A stretch of 64,000 nt of DNA from Acidihalobacter aeolianus (GTDB lineage: Bacteria > Pseudomonadota > Gammaproteobacteria > DSM-5130 > Acidihalobacteraceae): contig NZ_CP017448.1 of NCBI RefSeq assembly GCF_001753165.1, positions 2,793,183-2,857,182 on the forward strand. The letters run 5' to 3'. The position numbers and the translations under genes were made by a program. The notes below the pieces were generated by a model. It did not search any database. It had not been told where the DNA came from and saw only the letters and a list, made by a program, of their open reading frames with translations. Numbering within the stretch: position 1 is the first letter of the stretch; each line of letters starts with the position of its first letter. Positions 8,348 to 17,552 of the stretch are shown here, one piece after another.

Positions 8348-8361
<14 letters not shown>
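7771..8361 (-). CDS. hsdS: HsdS second half: target-recognition domain 2 and C-terminal conserved region
   Basis: Second half of the type I specificity subunit. It starts at [15 protein letters not shown], the usual beginning of a second recognition domain, and ends with the conserved helix [22 protein letters not shown] and [13 protein letters not shown]. It overlaps the first-half ORF by 14 bp in another frame. The frame is open upstream right through the TTGC tract, so deletion of one 4-base unit (or addition of two) joins both halves into a normal ~440-residue HsdS. It may also be translated alone: AAGGTGG lies 7 bp before the second in-frame ATG (8355). As read here (11 units) it is a separate ORF. 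Not decay: both halves are intact. Confidence 0.93.
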
Positions 8362-9087
<726 letters not shown>

Positions 9088-9091
<4 letters not shown>

Positions 9092-10662
9092 GCCCCGCCC
9101 TCCAGATCCGCCACGATGGCATCGATGGCCGTGCGCAGTTCCGCCTGCCTTGAGACGATCCTTGCAATCTCGGCATTGAGTGCCTTGATGTCCACCGCCT
9201 CGCGGGTGTCTTCCTGCTCCACATAGCTGGACACGGCGATGTTGTAGCCGTTCTCCGCAATGGCGCCGTTCTCCACCAGCCGGGCGAAGTGGTCGCTGTC
9301 CTTGCGCACGGTGTAGGCATCGAGAATCTTCTGCTGGTGCGCCTCGGTGAGCTTGTTCTTGTTGCCGCTGCGGGTGAATTCGCTTGATGCGTCGATGAAC
9401 AGGGTGGCGTTATCAAATTTGGATTTCTTCAGCACGATGATGCAGGTGGCGATGGTGGTGCCGAAGAACAGGTCGGGCGGCAACTGGATCACCGCGTCCA
9501 CGTAGTTGTTGTCAATCAAGTATTTTCTGATCTTGGCTTCCGCGCCACCTCGGTAGAGCACGCCGGGGAACTCGACGATGGCGGCGGTGCCGTTGACGGC
9601 CAGCCAGCTCAGGATGTGCATCGTGAACGCCAGATCGGCCTTGCTCTTGGGCGCCAGCACGCCGGCCGGGGCAAAGCGCGGGTCGTTGATCAACAGCGGG
9701 TTGGCGTCGCCGTCCCATTTGATCGAATAGGGCGGATTGGAGACGATGGCCTCGAAGGGCTCGTCGTCCCAGTGCTTCGGGTCGATGAGGGTGTCGCCGT
9801 GGGCGATGTCGAACATCTCGTAGTTGATGTCGTGCAGGAACATGTTGATGCGGCACAGGTTGTAGGTGGTGAGGTTCACCTCCTGGCCGAAGAAACCCTG
9901 GCGCACCTTGTCCGGCCCCAGCACCTTGGCGAATTTCAGCAGCAGCGAACCGGAGCCGCAGGCCGGGTCGTAGACCTTGTTGACCTCGCTCTTGCCGACC
10001 ACGGTGAGGCGCGCGAGCAGTTCGCTGACCTCCTGCGGGGTGTAGAACTCGCCGCCGGACTTGCCGGCGGTGGAGGCGTACATCTGCATCAGGTATTCGT
10101 AGGCGTCGCCGAACAGGTCGATGGTGTTGCGTGAAAAACTGCCGTTGGACAGCGGCAGGTCGCCGATGGCGTCGAGCAGCTTGACCAGCTTTTCATTGCG
10201 TTTGGCGACAGTGGGGCCGAGCTTGCCGGAGTTGACGTCCAGATCGTCAAACAGGCCCTTGATGTCGTTTTCGCTGTCGGCGCCGACGGCGGAGCCTTCA
10301 ATGTTGGCAAAGATGCGCGCGAGGGTCTCGTTGAGGTTGGCGTCCTGGCGGGCCCGCTGGCGCACATTGGCGAACAGCTCCGAGGGCAGGATGTAGAAGC
10401 CCTTTTCCGTCACCGTCTCGGCGCGGCCGAATTCGGCGTCCGGGTCGCTCAAGCGTGCGTAGTCGAAATCGGCATTGCCGGCGCGGCGCTCCTGCTCGTT
10501 GAGGTAGCTGGTCAGGTTCTCGGAGATGAAGCGGTAGAACAACATGCCGAGCACGTAGCTCTTGAAGTCCCAGCCGTCCACGCTGCCGCGCAGGTCGTTG
10601 GCGATGCGCCAGATGGTCTTGTGCAGCTCGGCACGTTCGGTCTCTTTGCTGTTGTTCGTCAT
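9088..10662 (-). CDS. hsdM: Type I modification methyltransferase HsdM
   Basis: Methylates adenine (N6) at the site chosen by HsdS, protecting host DNA; with HsdR it forms the restriction complex. The 524 residues show the N-terminal HsdM helical domain (TIWRIANDLRGSVDGWDFKSY), the SAM motif DPACGSGSLLL (232-242) and the catalytic NPPY motif (309-312) within IVSNPPYSIKW. A C-terminal helical tail contacts HsdS. Length and sequence style fit the EcoR124 (IC) family. It is first in the operon, followed by hsdS with a 4-bp overlap. There is no strong Shine-Dalgarno sequence before the ATG. A 117-bp gap to the integrase gene upstream presumably holds the operon promoter, but no clear -35/-10 pair stands out. 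Confidence 0.97.
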
Positions 10663-10779
10663 GCGGTCTTTCTGCCAGTCGATTGTGTGCTGTTATTGGT
10701 CATGGCTGCGGGTTCGGTTGTGCGGCTATCGCACCCTGCCAGCCAGCAGAGAGTGTACGCAAAGTGGACACACAGCGAA

Positions 10780-11826
10780 TCAACCCAGCTTATCCACCAG
10801 ATCCTCGGCCCGCAGGTGCGTGTACCGCCGAAGCATCTGCATGGACTTGTGGCCGCTGATCGCCGCCACTTCCTGATCTGATAGCCCGCGCTCCACCAGG
10901 CGAGAAACCGCCTCGTGTCGCAGGTCGTGAAAGCGCAGGCCCACTATGCCGGCCCGCGCGAGCGCAAAGCGCCATACCCTGTTGATCGTGTACGGCCGGC
11001 GGGTGCCGTCCTTACGTGGGTCTCCGGGGAACACAAGGCTCGTGCCCCGGCGCAGCGGTGACGCCAGCGCCTCGCGCAGTACATCGACGGCGGCGCGAGA
11101 CAGTGGCACGGTGCGGGCACTGCCGTTCTTGGTCTCGGTCAGCCTCACCACGCGGCGGTCAAGATCCACCTGGTCGGCAGTGAGGCTCAGTATCTCCCCC
11201 TGCCGCATCCCCGTGTAAAGCGCCAGGCGTACTATCCAGCCAAGCATCGGGTTGGAGTGTGCATCGACAGCCGCCAGCAGCCGCGCTTCCTCGTCACCGG
11301 TCAGTCGGCGGTTACGGCCCTCGCCGGGGCTGGGTCGCCGGATCATCTGCACAGGATTCAGCGTGAGCCCAAGCCCCCATTCCTTAATAGCCACGGCGTA
11401 CAGATGCCCGAGAAGCGCAAGCTCAAGCCGCACGCTGCTGGCGCTCATGGGGCGCCCGGTCTTCTTGCTGACCGCCGCCAGGCGTCTGTCGCGGTACTCT
11501 GCGACGATATCGGGGGTGATGGCGGCGAGCGAGTACTTACCGAGCGCGGTTCGAAGCGGTACAGCTAGATCCGTTTCGCGGCTTGCTGTGGATGCCTTCT
11601 TTGTTGGCGTCACTTCCAGGCGGTAGCGATCAAGCGCCCTGTCTAGCGTCAGCCGTTCTCCGTGCGCGCGCGGTATGTACACGCCCCGCACCATCGCGCT
11701 TTCTGTCTCGCGCGCCCAGTCCTGAGCATCCCGCTTCAGGCGGAACGTCTTGATCGTGGTCGGCCAGCCCTGCCTGCGGATCATGGCCTTCCAGGTCCCG
11801 CTTTTCGTCCGGGTGATCGTCGCCAC
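10780..11826 (-). CDS. int: Tyrosine recombinase (phage-type integrase)
   Basis: Catalyses site-specific insertion and excision of the element. An N-terminal arm-type DNA-binding domain (ATITRTKSGTWKAMIRRQGW) is followed by a SAM-like core-binding domain. The catalytic domain carries the Arg in TGMRQGE, HDLRH (His-x-x-Arg), the His in SGHKS and the Tyr nucleophile in RRYTHL. All expected residues are present. I choose the GTG at 11826, which has GGAG 8 bp upstream and gives the usual integrase N-terminus; a TTG seven codons earlier is the alternative. The gene reads away from the tRNA-Lys gene, 88 bp from its 3' end. This supports use of the tRNA as the attachment site. Confidence 0.95.
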   Translation of the reverse strand: MATITRTKSGTWKAMIRRQGWPTTIKTFRLKRDAQDWARETESAMVRGVYIPRAHGERLTLDRALDRYRLEVTPTKKASTASRETDLAVPLRTALGKYSLAAITPDIVAEYRDRRLAAVSKKTGRPMSASSVRLELALLGHLYAVAIKEWGLGLTLNPVQMIRRPSPGEGRNRRLTGDEEARLLAAVDAHSNPMLGWIVRLALYTGMRQGEILSLTADQVDLDRRVVRLTETKNGSARTVPLSRAAVDVLREALASPLRRGTSLVFPGDPRKDGTRRPYTINRVWRFALARAGIVGLRFHDLRHEAVSRLVERGLSDQEVAAISGHKSMQMLRRYTHLRAEDLVDKLG

Positions 11827-11914
11827 GACACACTCCGTTACGGTCAAAGTGTACCGAAATTGTACCGTGCGACCTTCTGACTTTCTAGTGATTACGCTAA
11901 GTCTTTGTTTTAAT

Positions 11915-11990
11915 TGGTGGGCCGTGTTGGGCTCGAACCAACGACCATCGGATTAAAAGTCCGGTGCTCTACCAACTGAGCTAACGGCCC
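11915..11990 (-). tRNA. tRNA-Lys (anticodon UUU)
   Basis: A full cloverleaf on the minus strand: acceptor GGGCCGT pairing with ACGGCCC, D-arm with AGCTCAGTTGGTAGAGC, anticodon loop CTTTTAA with anticodon TTT, T-arm with GGTTCGAGCCC, and an encoded CCA end. It is the apparent integration target of the element to the left. In Pseudomonas the equivalent tRNA-Lys also follows queC. Confidence 0.97.
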
Positions 11991-12016
11991 GAATGGGCTG
12001 CGCAGTATAACGCGTT

Positions 12017-12048
12017 GAGGCCGTACCCGGAATCCCGGGTACGGCCTC
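12017..12048 (-). terminator. Strong hairpin downstream of the YeeE-like gene
   Basis: Two perfect 14-bp arms (GAGGCCGTACCCGG and complement) with a 4-base loop, 15 bp after the transporter stop codon and 27 bp before the tRNA gene. There is no clean T-run on the minus strand, so it is a probable terminator or mRNA 3'-end stabiliser rather than a textbook one. Confidence 0.6.
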
Positions 12049-12062
12049 ATTGGCTTTGCAGA

Positions 12063-13289
12063 CTAGACAGCTTCGAGCTTGCGCAGCTTGCTAGGTACCA
12101 GATGGAAATCGGCCAGCGACGCCACCAGGGCGCTGAAGAAGCTAGCCTCACCTTCGTAGACCAGTCGGTAATACTCGATCTTCATGGTCAGCGCGCTGCC
12201 GAAGATGATGGAGATCAGCGTCATATAGGAGCCAAGGGCCAGGGTCGACACACCCGTCACGCCTTGGCCAATGGTGCAACCCATGCCCAGCACGCCGCCC
12301 ACGCCCATCAGAAAGCCGCCAACGATGTGACGCACGAAGTCGCTGATCGAGGAAAACCACTCAAGGCGCAGCTTGCGGGTGAACAGCGCGTACAGAAACG
12401 AACCGATGACCACGCCCAGGGCAACCATCATGCCGAAGGTCACCAGCTTGGACTTGAATCCGGCCGTCAGGAAGTACATCACCTGACCGCTCGGCGAAAC
12501 GAAGGTGAATGATTGCGCACCCGGCGCGGCTGGAGGCGTATCCATGAAGTCGATGTCGCTCAGCCAGTGCTGACCCACCGGGCCGGCCGTGAGCCACCAC
12601 CCGCCCACCACGATCAATCCGACCACCAGACCGCCGATCACGTTGTCGAAGCTGCCGCGGAAATCCGTGGAACGCAGCGCCCAAACGATAAGCGCGAGGC
12701 TCAGCAGTACACCGACGACATAGCCGGCGACGTCCTGGGCATGGATGCCGAAGAGAGCGGCGATGATGCTGCCGATACCCTGGTTGCTCGCGCCGAAGCT
12801 GCTCACGTCGACGAAGGCCGGCGTCATCCATTTGAGGAAGACGTGATAACCGAAATTGGTGTACATCATCAGGTAGGCGCCAACCCCCATCATCGCGAAC
12901 ACGAACAGCGATTTGATGTTGCCTGCACCGATGCGCACCATGGTCTTGTTACCGCAGCCACTGCCCAGGGTCATGCCGACGCCGAACAGAAATCCGCCGA
13001 CCAGATAGCGCGGCCAGGCCAGTGAGCTGGTCAGATAGGGCGGGAACGAGGTGCTGTTGTTGGCCACCATCGACATCTTGGCAAGCCCGGTCCACTGCAG
13101 TATCAGCACGCCGGTGATGGCGACCGCAATCGCGAACATCCAAGCTCGGATGCGCCCCGTGTCTCCCATGTTGACCCAGTCAGAAACTGCACCCATGGTG
13201 CAGAAATTGGTCTTATTGACCACGGCCCCCATGACCACCGCCAGCCCGAGCCCCCCGATTAAGACCTGTTGTGTCGTTGTCAGATCCAT
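12063..13289 (-). CDS. YeeE/YedE family sulfur-compound transporter (TsuA-like)
   Basis: An inner-membrane protein of ~408 residues with about ten transmembrane helices. Known: YeeE (TsuA) of this family imports thiosulfate using three conserved cysteines in short loops. The matching motifs are here: NKTNFCTMGAVSDW, GSGCGNKTMVRIG and GMGCTIGQGVTGVS. The ATG at 13289 (MDLTTTQQ) follows GAGGGAC; the longer reading upstream has no membrane logic. No TusA-like gene is adjacent, unlike many yeeE-yeeD pairs, so the partner, if any, is elsewhere. It lies between queC and tRNA-Lys and is probably a single-gene unit ending in the hairpin at 12017-12048. Substrate (thiosulfate or another sulfur species) is inferred. 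Confidence 0.88.
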   Translation of the reverse strand: MDLTTTQQVLIGGLGLAVVMGAVVNKTNFCTMGAVSDWVNMGDTGRIRAWMFAIAVAITGVLILQWTGLAKMSMVANNSTSFPPYLTSSLAWPRYLVGGFLFGVGMTLGSGCGNKTMVRIGAGNIKSLFVFAMMGVGAYLMMYTNFGYHVFLKWMTPAFVDVSSFGASNQGIGSIIAALFGIHAQDVAGYVVGVLLSLALIVWALRSTDFRGSFDNVIGGLVVGLIVVGGWWLTAGPVGQHWLSDIDFMDTPPAAPGAQSFTFVSPSGQVMYFLTAGFKSKLVTFGMMVALGVVIGSFLYALFTRKLRLEWFSSISDFVRHIVGGFLMGVGGVLGMGCTIGQGVTGVSTLALGSYMTLISIIFGSALTMKIEYYRLVYEGEASFFSALVASLADFHLVPSKLRKLEAV

Positions 13290-13409
13290 AAGCCGTCCCT
13301 CTGCAAATAATTTCTCATTGTAGTCGTCGCGGGCACAGCCAGCCCCACCACGACTGTCGCGCAAGCTAGATGCGCCGCCGAGAGGTTTTATTCCGCGCTG
13401 GGAGTGGGA

Positions 13410-14081
13410 TCAGCGGAGGTAACGGGTTGGATCGGCGACGCCGGCATCCTCGAAACCGGCAGCGCGCAGGCGACAGGCGTCGCATCGGCCGCAGGCGCGA
13501 CCGTCGGCATCCGGCTGGTAGCACGAAACGGTCTGCGCATAATCCACGCCCAGAGCTGTTCCCCGCCGGATGATTTCGCCCTTGGTATCGTCGATGAGGG
13601 GGGCGTGGATATGAAAGCGCTCGCCTTCCACGCCGGCTTTCGTCGCCACATTGGCCAACTGCTCGAAGGCCTGCACGAAGGCAGGACGACAGTCCGGGTA
13701 TCCTGAATAGTCCACGGCGTTGACGCCGACGAAGATATCGCGAGCCTCCAGCACCTCGGCCCAGCCCAGGGCCACGGAAAGAAACACCGTGTTGCGTGCC
13801 GGCACATAGGTTATCGGGATGCCTTCCGTGGGCGATTCCGGAACATCGATGGCCGTATCGGTGAGTGCAGAACCGCCGATTGCGCCAAGATCGAGTTTGA
13901 TGACGCGGTGCTCGAGCGCGCCGCCTGTTGTCGCCACCCGCTTTGCAGCGACAAGCTCGGCAACGTGTCTTTGTCCGTAATCGAAGCTCAGTGCGTAACA
14001 GGCGAAGCCGGCAGCGCGCGCAATCGCCAGCACAGTGGCGGAGTCCAGACCACCGGACAATAGAATCACTGCCTTGTTCAT
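13410..14081 (-). CDS. queC: 7-cyano-7-deazaguanine (preQ0) synthase QueC
   Basis: Converts 7-carboxy-7-deazaguanine to preQ0 with ATP and ammonia, on the way to queuosine in tRNA. The PP-loop motif [10 protein letters not shown] is at ~7-16, and the C-terminal zinc site [10 protein letters not shown] near ~200, with the earlier Cys in SCYQP. Length 223 is normal. The ATG at 14081 overlaps the queE stop (ATGA) and gives the standard [11 protein letters not shown] start; the longer upstream reading is rejected. It forms an operon with queE. Confidence 0.97.
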   Translation of the reverse strand: MNKAVILLSGGLDSATVLAIARAAGFACYALSFDYGQRHVAELVAAKRVATTGGALEHRVIKLDLGAIGGSALTDTAIDVPESPTEGIPITYVPARNTVFLSVALGWAEVLEARDIFVGVNAVDYSGYPDCRPAFVQAFEQLANVATKAGVEGERFHIHAPLIDDTKGEIIRRGTALGVDYAQTVSCYQPDADGRACGRCDACRLRAAGFEDAGVADPTRYLR

Positions 14082-14770
14082 CGCCCCTGTTCCTCTCCCC
14101 AAAGGTATTTGTGCAGCTGTATCTGGAACCGCACGGGCAGCCGGTCTTCCAGTATCCATTCCGCCAGCGCTTGCGGCTCCAGTCGGCCATGGACTGGTGA
14201 GAACAGGATCTCGCAACGCTCGGCCAACCCGTGTTCCGACATCATCTCACGCGACCATATGTAGTCGTTGCGACTGGCGATCACGAACTTGATCTGGTCC
14301 TGCGGGCCGATGGAGGCCAGATTTTCCAGACGATTTCTGTCCGCCTCGCCCGAGTCCGGGCATTTGAGGTCCATCACCTTGACCACACGCGGGTCGACGG
14401 CGGAAACGTCCAGCGCACCGCTGGTTTCCAGGGAGACGGCCAGCCCAGCGTCAGAGAGAGATGCAAGCAGCGGCAGGACCGCACGCTGCGCCAGTGGCTC
14501 GCCACCGGTCACGGTGACATGGCGTACCCCGTACGCCTCGACTTTGGCCAGCACCTCGTCCACGGGCATCGCCAGGCCGCCCGAAAATGCGTAGGCGGTA
14601 TCGCAGTAGTGGCAACGTAGAGGACACCCGGTCAGGCGAACGAATACCGTCGGTCTTCCGACGTCGCGCGCCTCTCCCTGGAGGGAGAGGAAGATTTCGG
14701 TGATCCGCAGCTGCAACGCCGTCCGCGGAGCTTGCGCAACTGCCGATTTTGGCTGGCTAATGACCTTCAC
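14078..14770 (-). CDS. queE: 7-carboxy-7-deazaguanine synthase QueE
   Basis: A radical-SAM enzyme that contracts 6-carboxytetrahydropterin to 7-carboxy-7-deazaguanine. The cluster motif CPLRCHYC (CxxxCxxC) lies near residue 50, after the typical [12 protein letters not shown] segment; TVTGGEPL is the SAM-binding GGE motif. The start is uncertain: the GTG at 14770 overlaps the end of cpoB by 14 bp and has no clear Shine-Dalgarno site, so a later TTG is possible. It is followed by queC with a 4-bp overlap. Confidence 0.96.
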   Translation of the reverse strand: MKVISQPKSAVAQAPRTALQLRITEIFLSLQGEARDVGRPTVFVRLTGCPLRCHYCDTAYAFSGGLAMPVDEVLAKVEAYGVRHVTVTGGEPLAQRAVLPLLASLSDAGLAVSLETSGALDVSAVDPRVVKVMDLKCPDSGEADRNRLENLASIGPQDQIKFVIASRNDYIWSREMMSEHGLAERCEILFSPVHGRLEPQALAEWILEDRLPVRFQIQLHKYLWGEEQGR

Positions 14771-15533
14771 GCTGCATGCGTTTCAGGCGATCTGCGGCCA
14801 GACGGGCGGCGCTGGTGCCTGGGTAGTTGTTCATGACGTTCTGCAAGGTCTTGCGCGCGGCGGGCCACTGTTTGAGCTCATATTGGCTGTAACCAATCTT
14901 GAGCATGGAGGCGGCCACCTTGTTGCTCTGAGGATACTGATCCACCACCTTGCGGAACTGGGCCAGGGCCTGGTTGAAGTGCTGCTCCACGTACAGCGCC
15001 TCGCCCATCCAATATTCCGCATTGGGAACATAGGGGCTCTGCGGGTAGTTCTTGACGAAGGACTTAAAGGCGTCGACGGCCTCATGGTAATGGCTGTTCT
15101 TCAGCAGATTGAAGGCCTGCTGGTAGGCGTCGAAACCGTTGCCCCCGGCGGATCCTGTTGGCGACGGCGTGGAAGTTGCCGCAGCTGCTACCTGTGCCGT
15201 CGAAGCAGCCGGCATGGAGGTTCCCATAGCCGGCGCATTGGCCGTACCGGCACCGACCGGATGCACGGCGGTACCGCCCGAAACCGCAGCTTCCAATGCC
15301 TGCAGCCGCTGATCGGTATTCATGTAGAGCTCTCGCTGGCGCTTGCGCAGATCGTCCAGCTCGTGTTGAAGCTCCTGATTCTGACCGCGCAGATCGCGGA
15401 TCTGCTGTTGCAGATTTGTGACCTGCTGATACAACTGGATGACCGCCTGGCTATCATCCGCGTGCGCGGATACGGTGGGGACGGCGAGCGCCGCCCCCAG
15501 CAGTACCGCGGTGATCCGATGACCTGAACGCAT
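14757..15533 (-). CDS. cpoB: Cell-division coordinator CpoB (YbgF), Tol-Pal associated
   Basis: A periplasmic protein that couples Tol-Pal-driven outer-membrane constriction to septal peptidoglycan synthesis. Signal peptide residues 1-25 end VSAHA. A trimerising coiled coil follows at ~30-75 (QLYQQVTNLQQQIRDLR), then a low-complexity Ala/Ser/Thr linker. Three TPR-like repeats start at FDAYQQAFNLLKNSHYHEAV and run to the end. Length (258) is usual. It follows pal in the tol operon and overlaps queE. Confidence 0.95.
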   Translation of the reverse strand: MRSGHRITAVLLGAALAVPTVSAHADDSQAVIQLYQQVTNLQQQIRDLRGQNQELQHELDDLRKRQRELYMNTDQRLQALEAAVSGGTAVHPVGAGTANAPAMGTSMPAASTAQVAAAATSTPSPTGSAGGNGFDAYQQAFNLLKNSHYHEAVDAFKSFVKNYPQSPYVPNAEYWMGEALYVEQHFNQALAQFRKVVDQYPQSNKVAASMLKIGYSQYELKQWPAARKTLQNVMNNYPGTSAARLAADRLKRMQREGH

Positions 15534-15559
15534 AGAAACCTATTCCGTCGCAGCAGTGG

Positions 15560-16183
15560 TTATTGACCGGACATACCCGATTGGGAATTCATGGTCGTCG
15601 ACGACCCGCTCGTCGGGGCTGGCATCGTCGCAGGCTGCCCCGGGTAGACCAGATTCACCCGGCGATTCTGCTGCCAGCAGGCTTCGTTCTGCTGCATGCA
15701 GACCGGATTGTCCTCGCCATAGCTGATGATGTCGAGCTGGCTGGCCTTGACGCCCTGCAACTCGAGCAGTTTGGCCACTGCCTGGGCTCGCCGCTGGCCG
15801 AGCGCCATGTTGTACGTATGCGAACCACGGTCGTCGGTATTGCCTTCGAGCTTGATGGTCGTATTCGGATGCGCCGAAAGATACTTCGCATGAGCGCTGA
15901 TGATGGTCAGATATTGCGGCGCGATGGCACTGCTGTTGAACGCAAAATAGATCGTCCGCTTGTACAGTGGGCTGGCCGGATTGTTCAGCTGGCTTGCGCT
16001 CATGGCGCCCTGCCCCTGCAACGCATTAGCCTGTCCCTGTCCGCTGCCACTACCCATGGCGGAACTTCCCGTCGCGCCCATGCCGGCATTCGCACCCGGC
16101 TTGACCGTCTGCGTCGTCGGTGCGCATGCCGCCAGCGTGAATGCCAGCCCGGCCACAGCCATGACTCCAGTAAACCTGTTCAT
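15560..16183 (-). CDS. pal: Peptidoglycan-associated lipoprotein Pal
   Basis: An outer-membrane lipoprotein that binds peptidoglycan and TolB. The signal peptide ends in the lipobox LAAC (~Cys19). A flexible Gly/Ser/Gln linker follows. The OmpA-like domain (~75-190) has the characteristic IYFAFNSSAI, LEGNTDDRGSHTYNMALGQRRA and SYGEDNP segments; the Asp and Arg of the TDDRGS...LGQRRA region are the diaminopimelate-binding positions. A C-terminal Ser/Thr/Met-rich tail of ~25 residues is an extension over E. coli Pal. It lies between tolB and cpoB. Confidence 0.96.
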   Translation of the reverse strand: MNRFTGVMAVAGLAFTLAACAPTTQTVKPGANAGMGATGSSAMGSGSGQGQANALQGQGAMSASQLNNPASPLYKRTIYFAFNSSAIAPQYLTIISAHAKYLSAHPNTTIKLEGNTDDRGSHTYNMALGQRRAQAVAKLLELQGVKASQLDIISYGEDNPVCMQQNEACWQQNRRVNLVYPGQPATMPAPTSGSSTTMNSQSGMSGQ

Positions 16184-16247
16184 GTTCCTTGCTCCTTAGG
16201 TAAGCCCGAAAATGAAACGCTCAAAATGTCGCTCTCGCCCTATTCGT

Positions 16248-17552
16248 TCAGCTGCCAAACGGCGACCAGGCCGGCTGGCTGACGTATTCGGGACCGCTCA
16301 GGCGCTGGCGCACGCGTCCATCGACGCTGACCACGCCGAGCACCTTCTTGCCGTTGTAAATCGTGCTGTAGATGATCATCGCCCCGTTAGGCGAAAAGCT
16401 CGGGGCATCGTCCAGGGGACCGCGCGTCAACACCTGCATCTGCCCGGTACCCAGGTCCATGATTGCGATCTGGAAGGCGCCCCCCGCCTCATGCACGAAG
16501 GCGACCTTCTTGCCGTTGGGAGACACGCTGGCACCGGCATTGTAGTGCCCGTCGTAAGTCAGGCGTTGTGCCGGCCCACCGCCGATCGTCTTGACGTAGA
16601 TCTGCGGCGACCCGCCCCGGTCCGAGGTGAACACGATGGATTTCCCGTCCGGCATCCAGGCCGCTCCCGTGTTGATCGAGGCGTCGTGGGTCACCTGGGT
16701 CAATTGGTGCGTGGCGAGGTCCATGACGAATATCTCGGCATGCCCGTTATGCGTGAGCGTCATCGCCAGCTGAGTGCCGTCGGGCGAGAACGCAGGTGCG
16801 CTGTTGAGTCCCGGCTGATCCGAGATCAGCTCGCGCTTGGCCGTGGACAGGTTCTGCAGATACAGCTCGGGCCGCCCCGAGGCGAAGGATTCGTAGGCAA
16901 TGTACTTGCCGTCCGGCGACCATGCGGGCGACGAAAGCGGCTTGGGCGAAGAGTACACGACCTGTGCGTTATGCCCATCGTAATCCGCCACCATGATCCG
17001 GTAGCGCGCGATACGACCGTTTTCCACCTTGGTGCTGACATAGGCGATGTGCGTGTTGAAGGCACCGCGCTGACCGGTCAACTGCTGATAGATCAGATCG
17101 CTGATCCGATGGGCGGCCTGGCGCAACTGGCCGATCTTGGCCTGAAAACGATAGCCCAACAGCTGCTGGTTCTGCAGGGTGTCGAAAAGCTGGAAATGCA
17201 CGCTGTACTGACCTCCGCCGAGCGACTCCAGTCCCCCGATCACCACGTCCCCGACCCCCATCTTGCTCCACGCCGTGTTATCGATCTGGCTGGGCTGGGT
17301 TGGCTGCTGCGGCATCTTGTCCGGCGGCACGGGGGCGAACAGCCCGCTGCGCGCCAGGTCATCGGCGACAATGTGGCCGATACGTTGCGGCGGCGGCCCC
17401 TTGTCGGTCCAGGCGAAGGGGACTACGCCGATCGGCGTCGCGCCAACCGCACCCTGGGTAATGGTGATGTTGAGCGCCGCGTGAGCAGGCACCCAGGCTA
17501 TACCGACAATCAGACACAGGACCGCCGCAATTCGTCGCATGAACATCCTCAT
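16248..17552 (-). CDS. tolB: Tol-Pal system protein TolB
   Basis: A periplasmic beta-propeller protein that links Pal to TolA. Signal peptide ~1-25 ends VPAHA. An N-terminal alpha/beta domain runs to ~165, then the six-bladed propeller of WD40-like PD40 repeats, each with an SPDG or SPNG turn (AWSPDGKYIA, AFSPDGTQLA, SVSPNGKKVA, SFSPNGAMII). Length 434 matches the family. The start overlaps the tolA stop by 4 bp. Confidence 0.97.
   Translation of the reverse strand: MRMFMRRIAAVLCLIVGIAWVPAHAALNITITQGAVGATPIGVVPFAWTDKGPPPQRIGHIVADDLARSGLFAPVPPDKMPQQPTQPSQIDNTAWSKMGVGDVVIGGLESLGGGQYSVHFQLFDTLQNQQLLGYRFQAKIGQLRQAAHRISDLIYQQLTGQRGAFNTHIAYVSTKVENGRIARYRIMVADYDGHNAQVVYSSPKPLSSPAWSPDGKYIAYESFASGRPELYLQNLSTAKRELISDQPGLNSAPAFSPDGTQLAMTLTHNGHAEIFVMDLATHQLTQVTHDASINTGAAWMPDGKSIVFTSDRGGSPQIYVKTIGGGPAQRLTYDGHYNAGASVSPNGKKVAFVHEAGGAFQIAIMDLGTGQMQVLTRGPLDDAPSFSPNGAMIIYSTIYNGKKVLGVVSVDGRVRQRLSGPEYVSQPAWSPFGS

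Noticed and set aside
12017-12048. 14-bp hairpin considered as the integration site
   Set aside because: It lies on the core-genome side of tRNA-Lys, between the tRNA and the YeeE-like gene, so a terminator role fits better; the integrase is on the other side.
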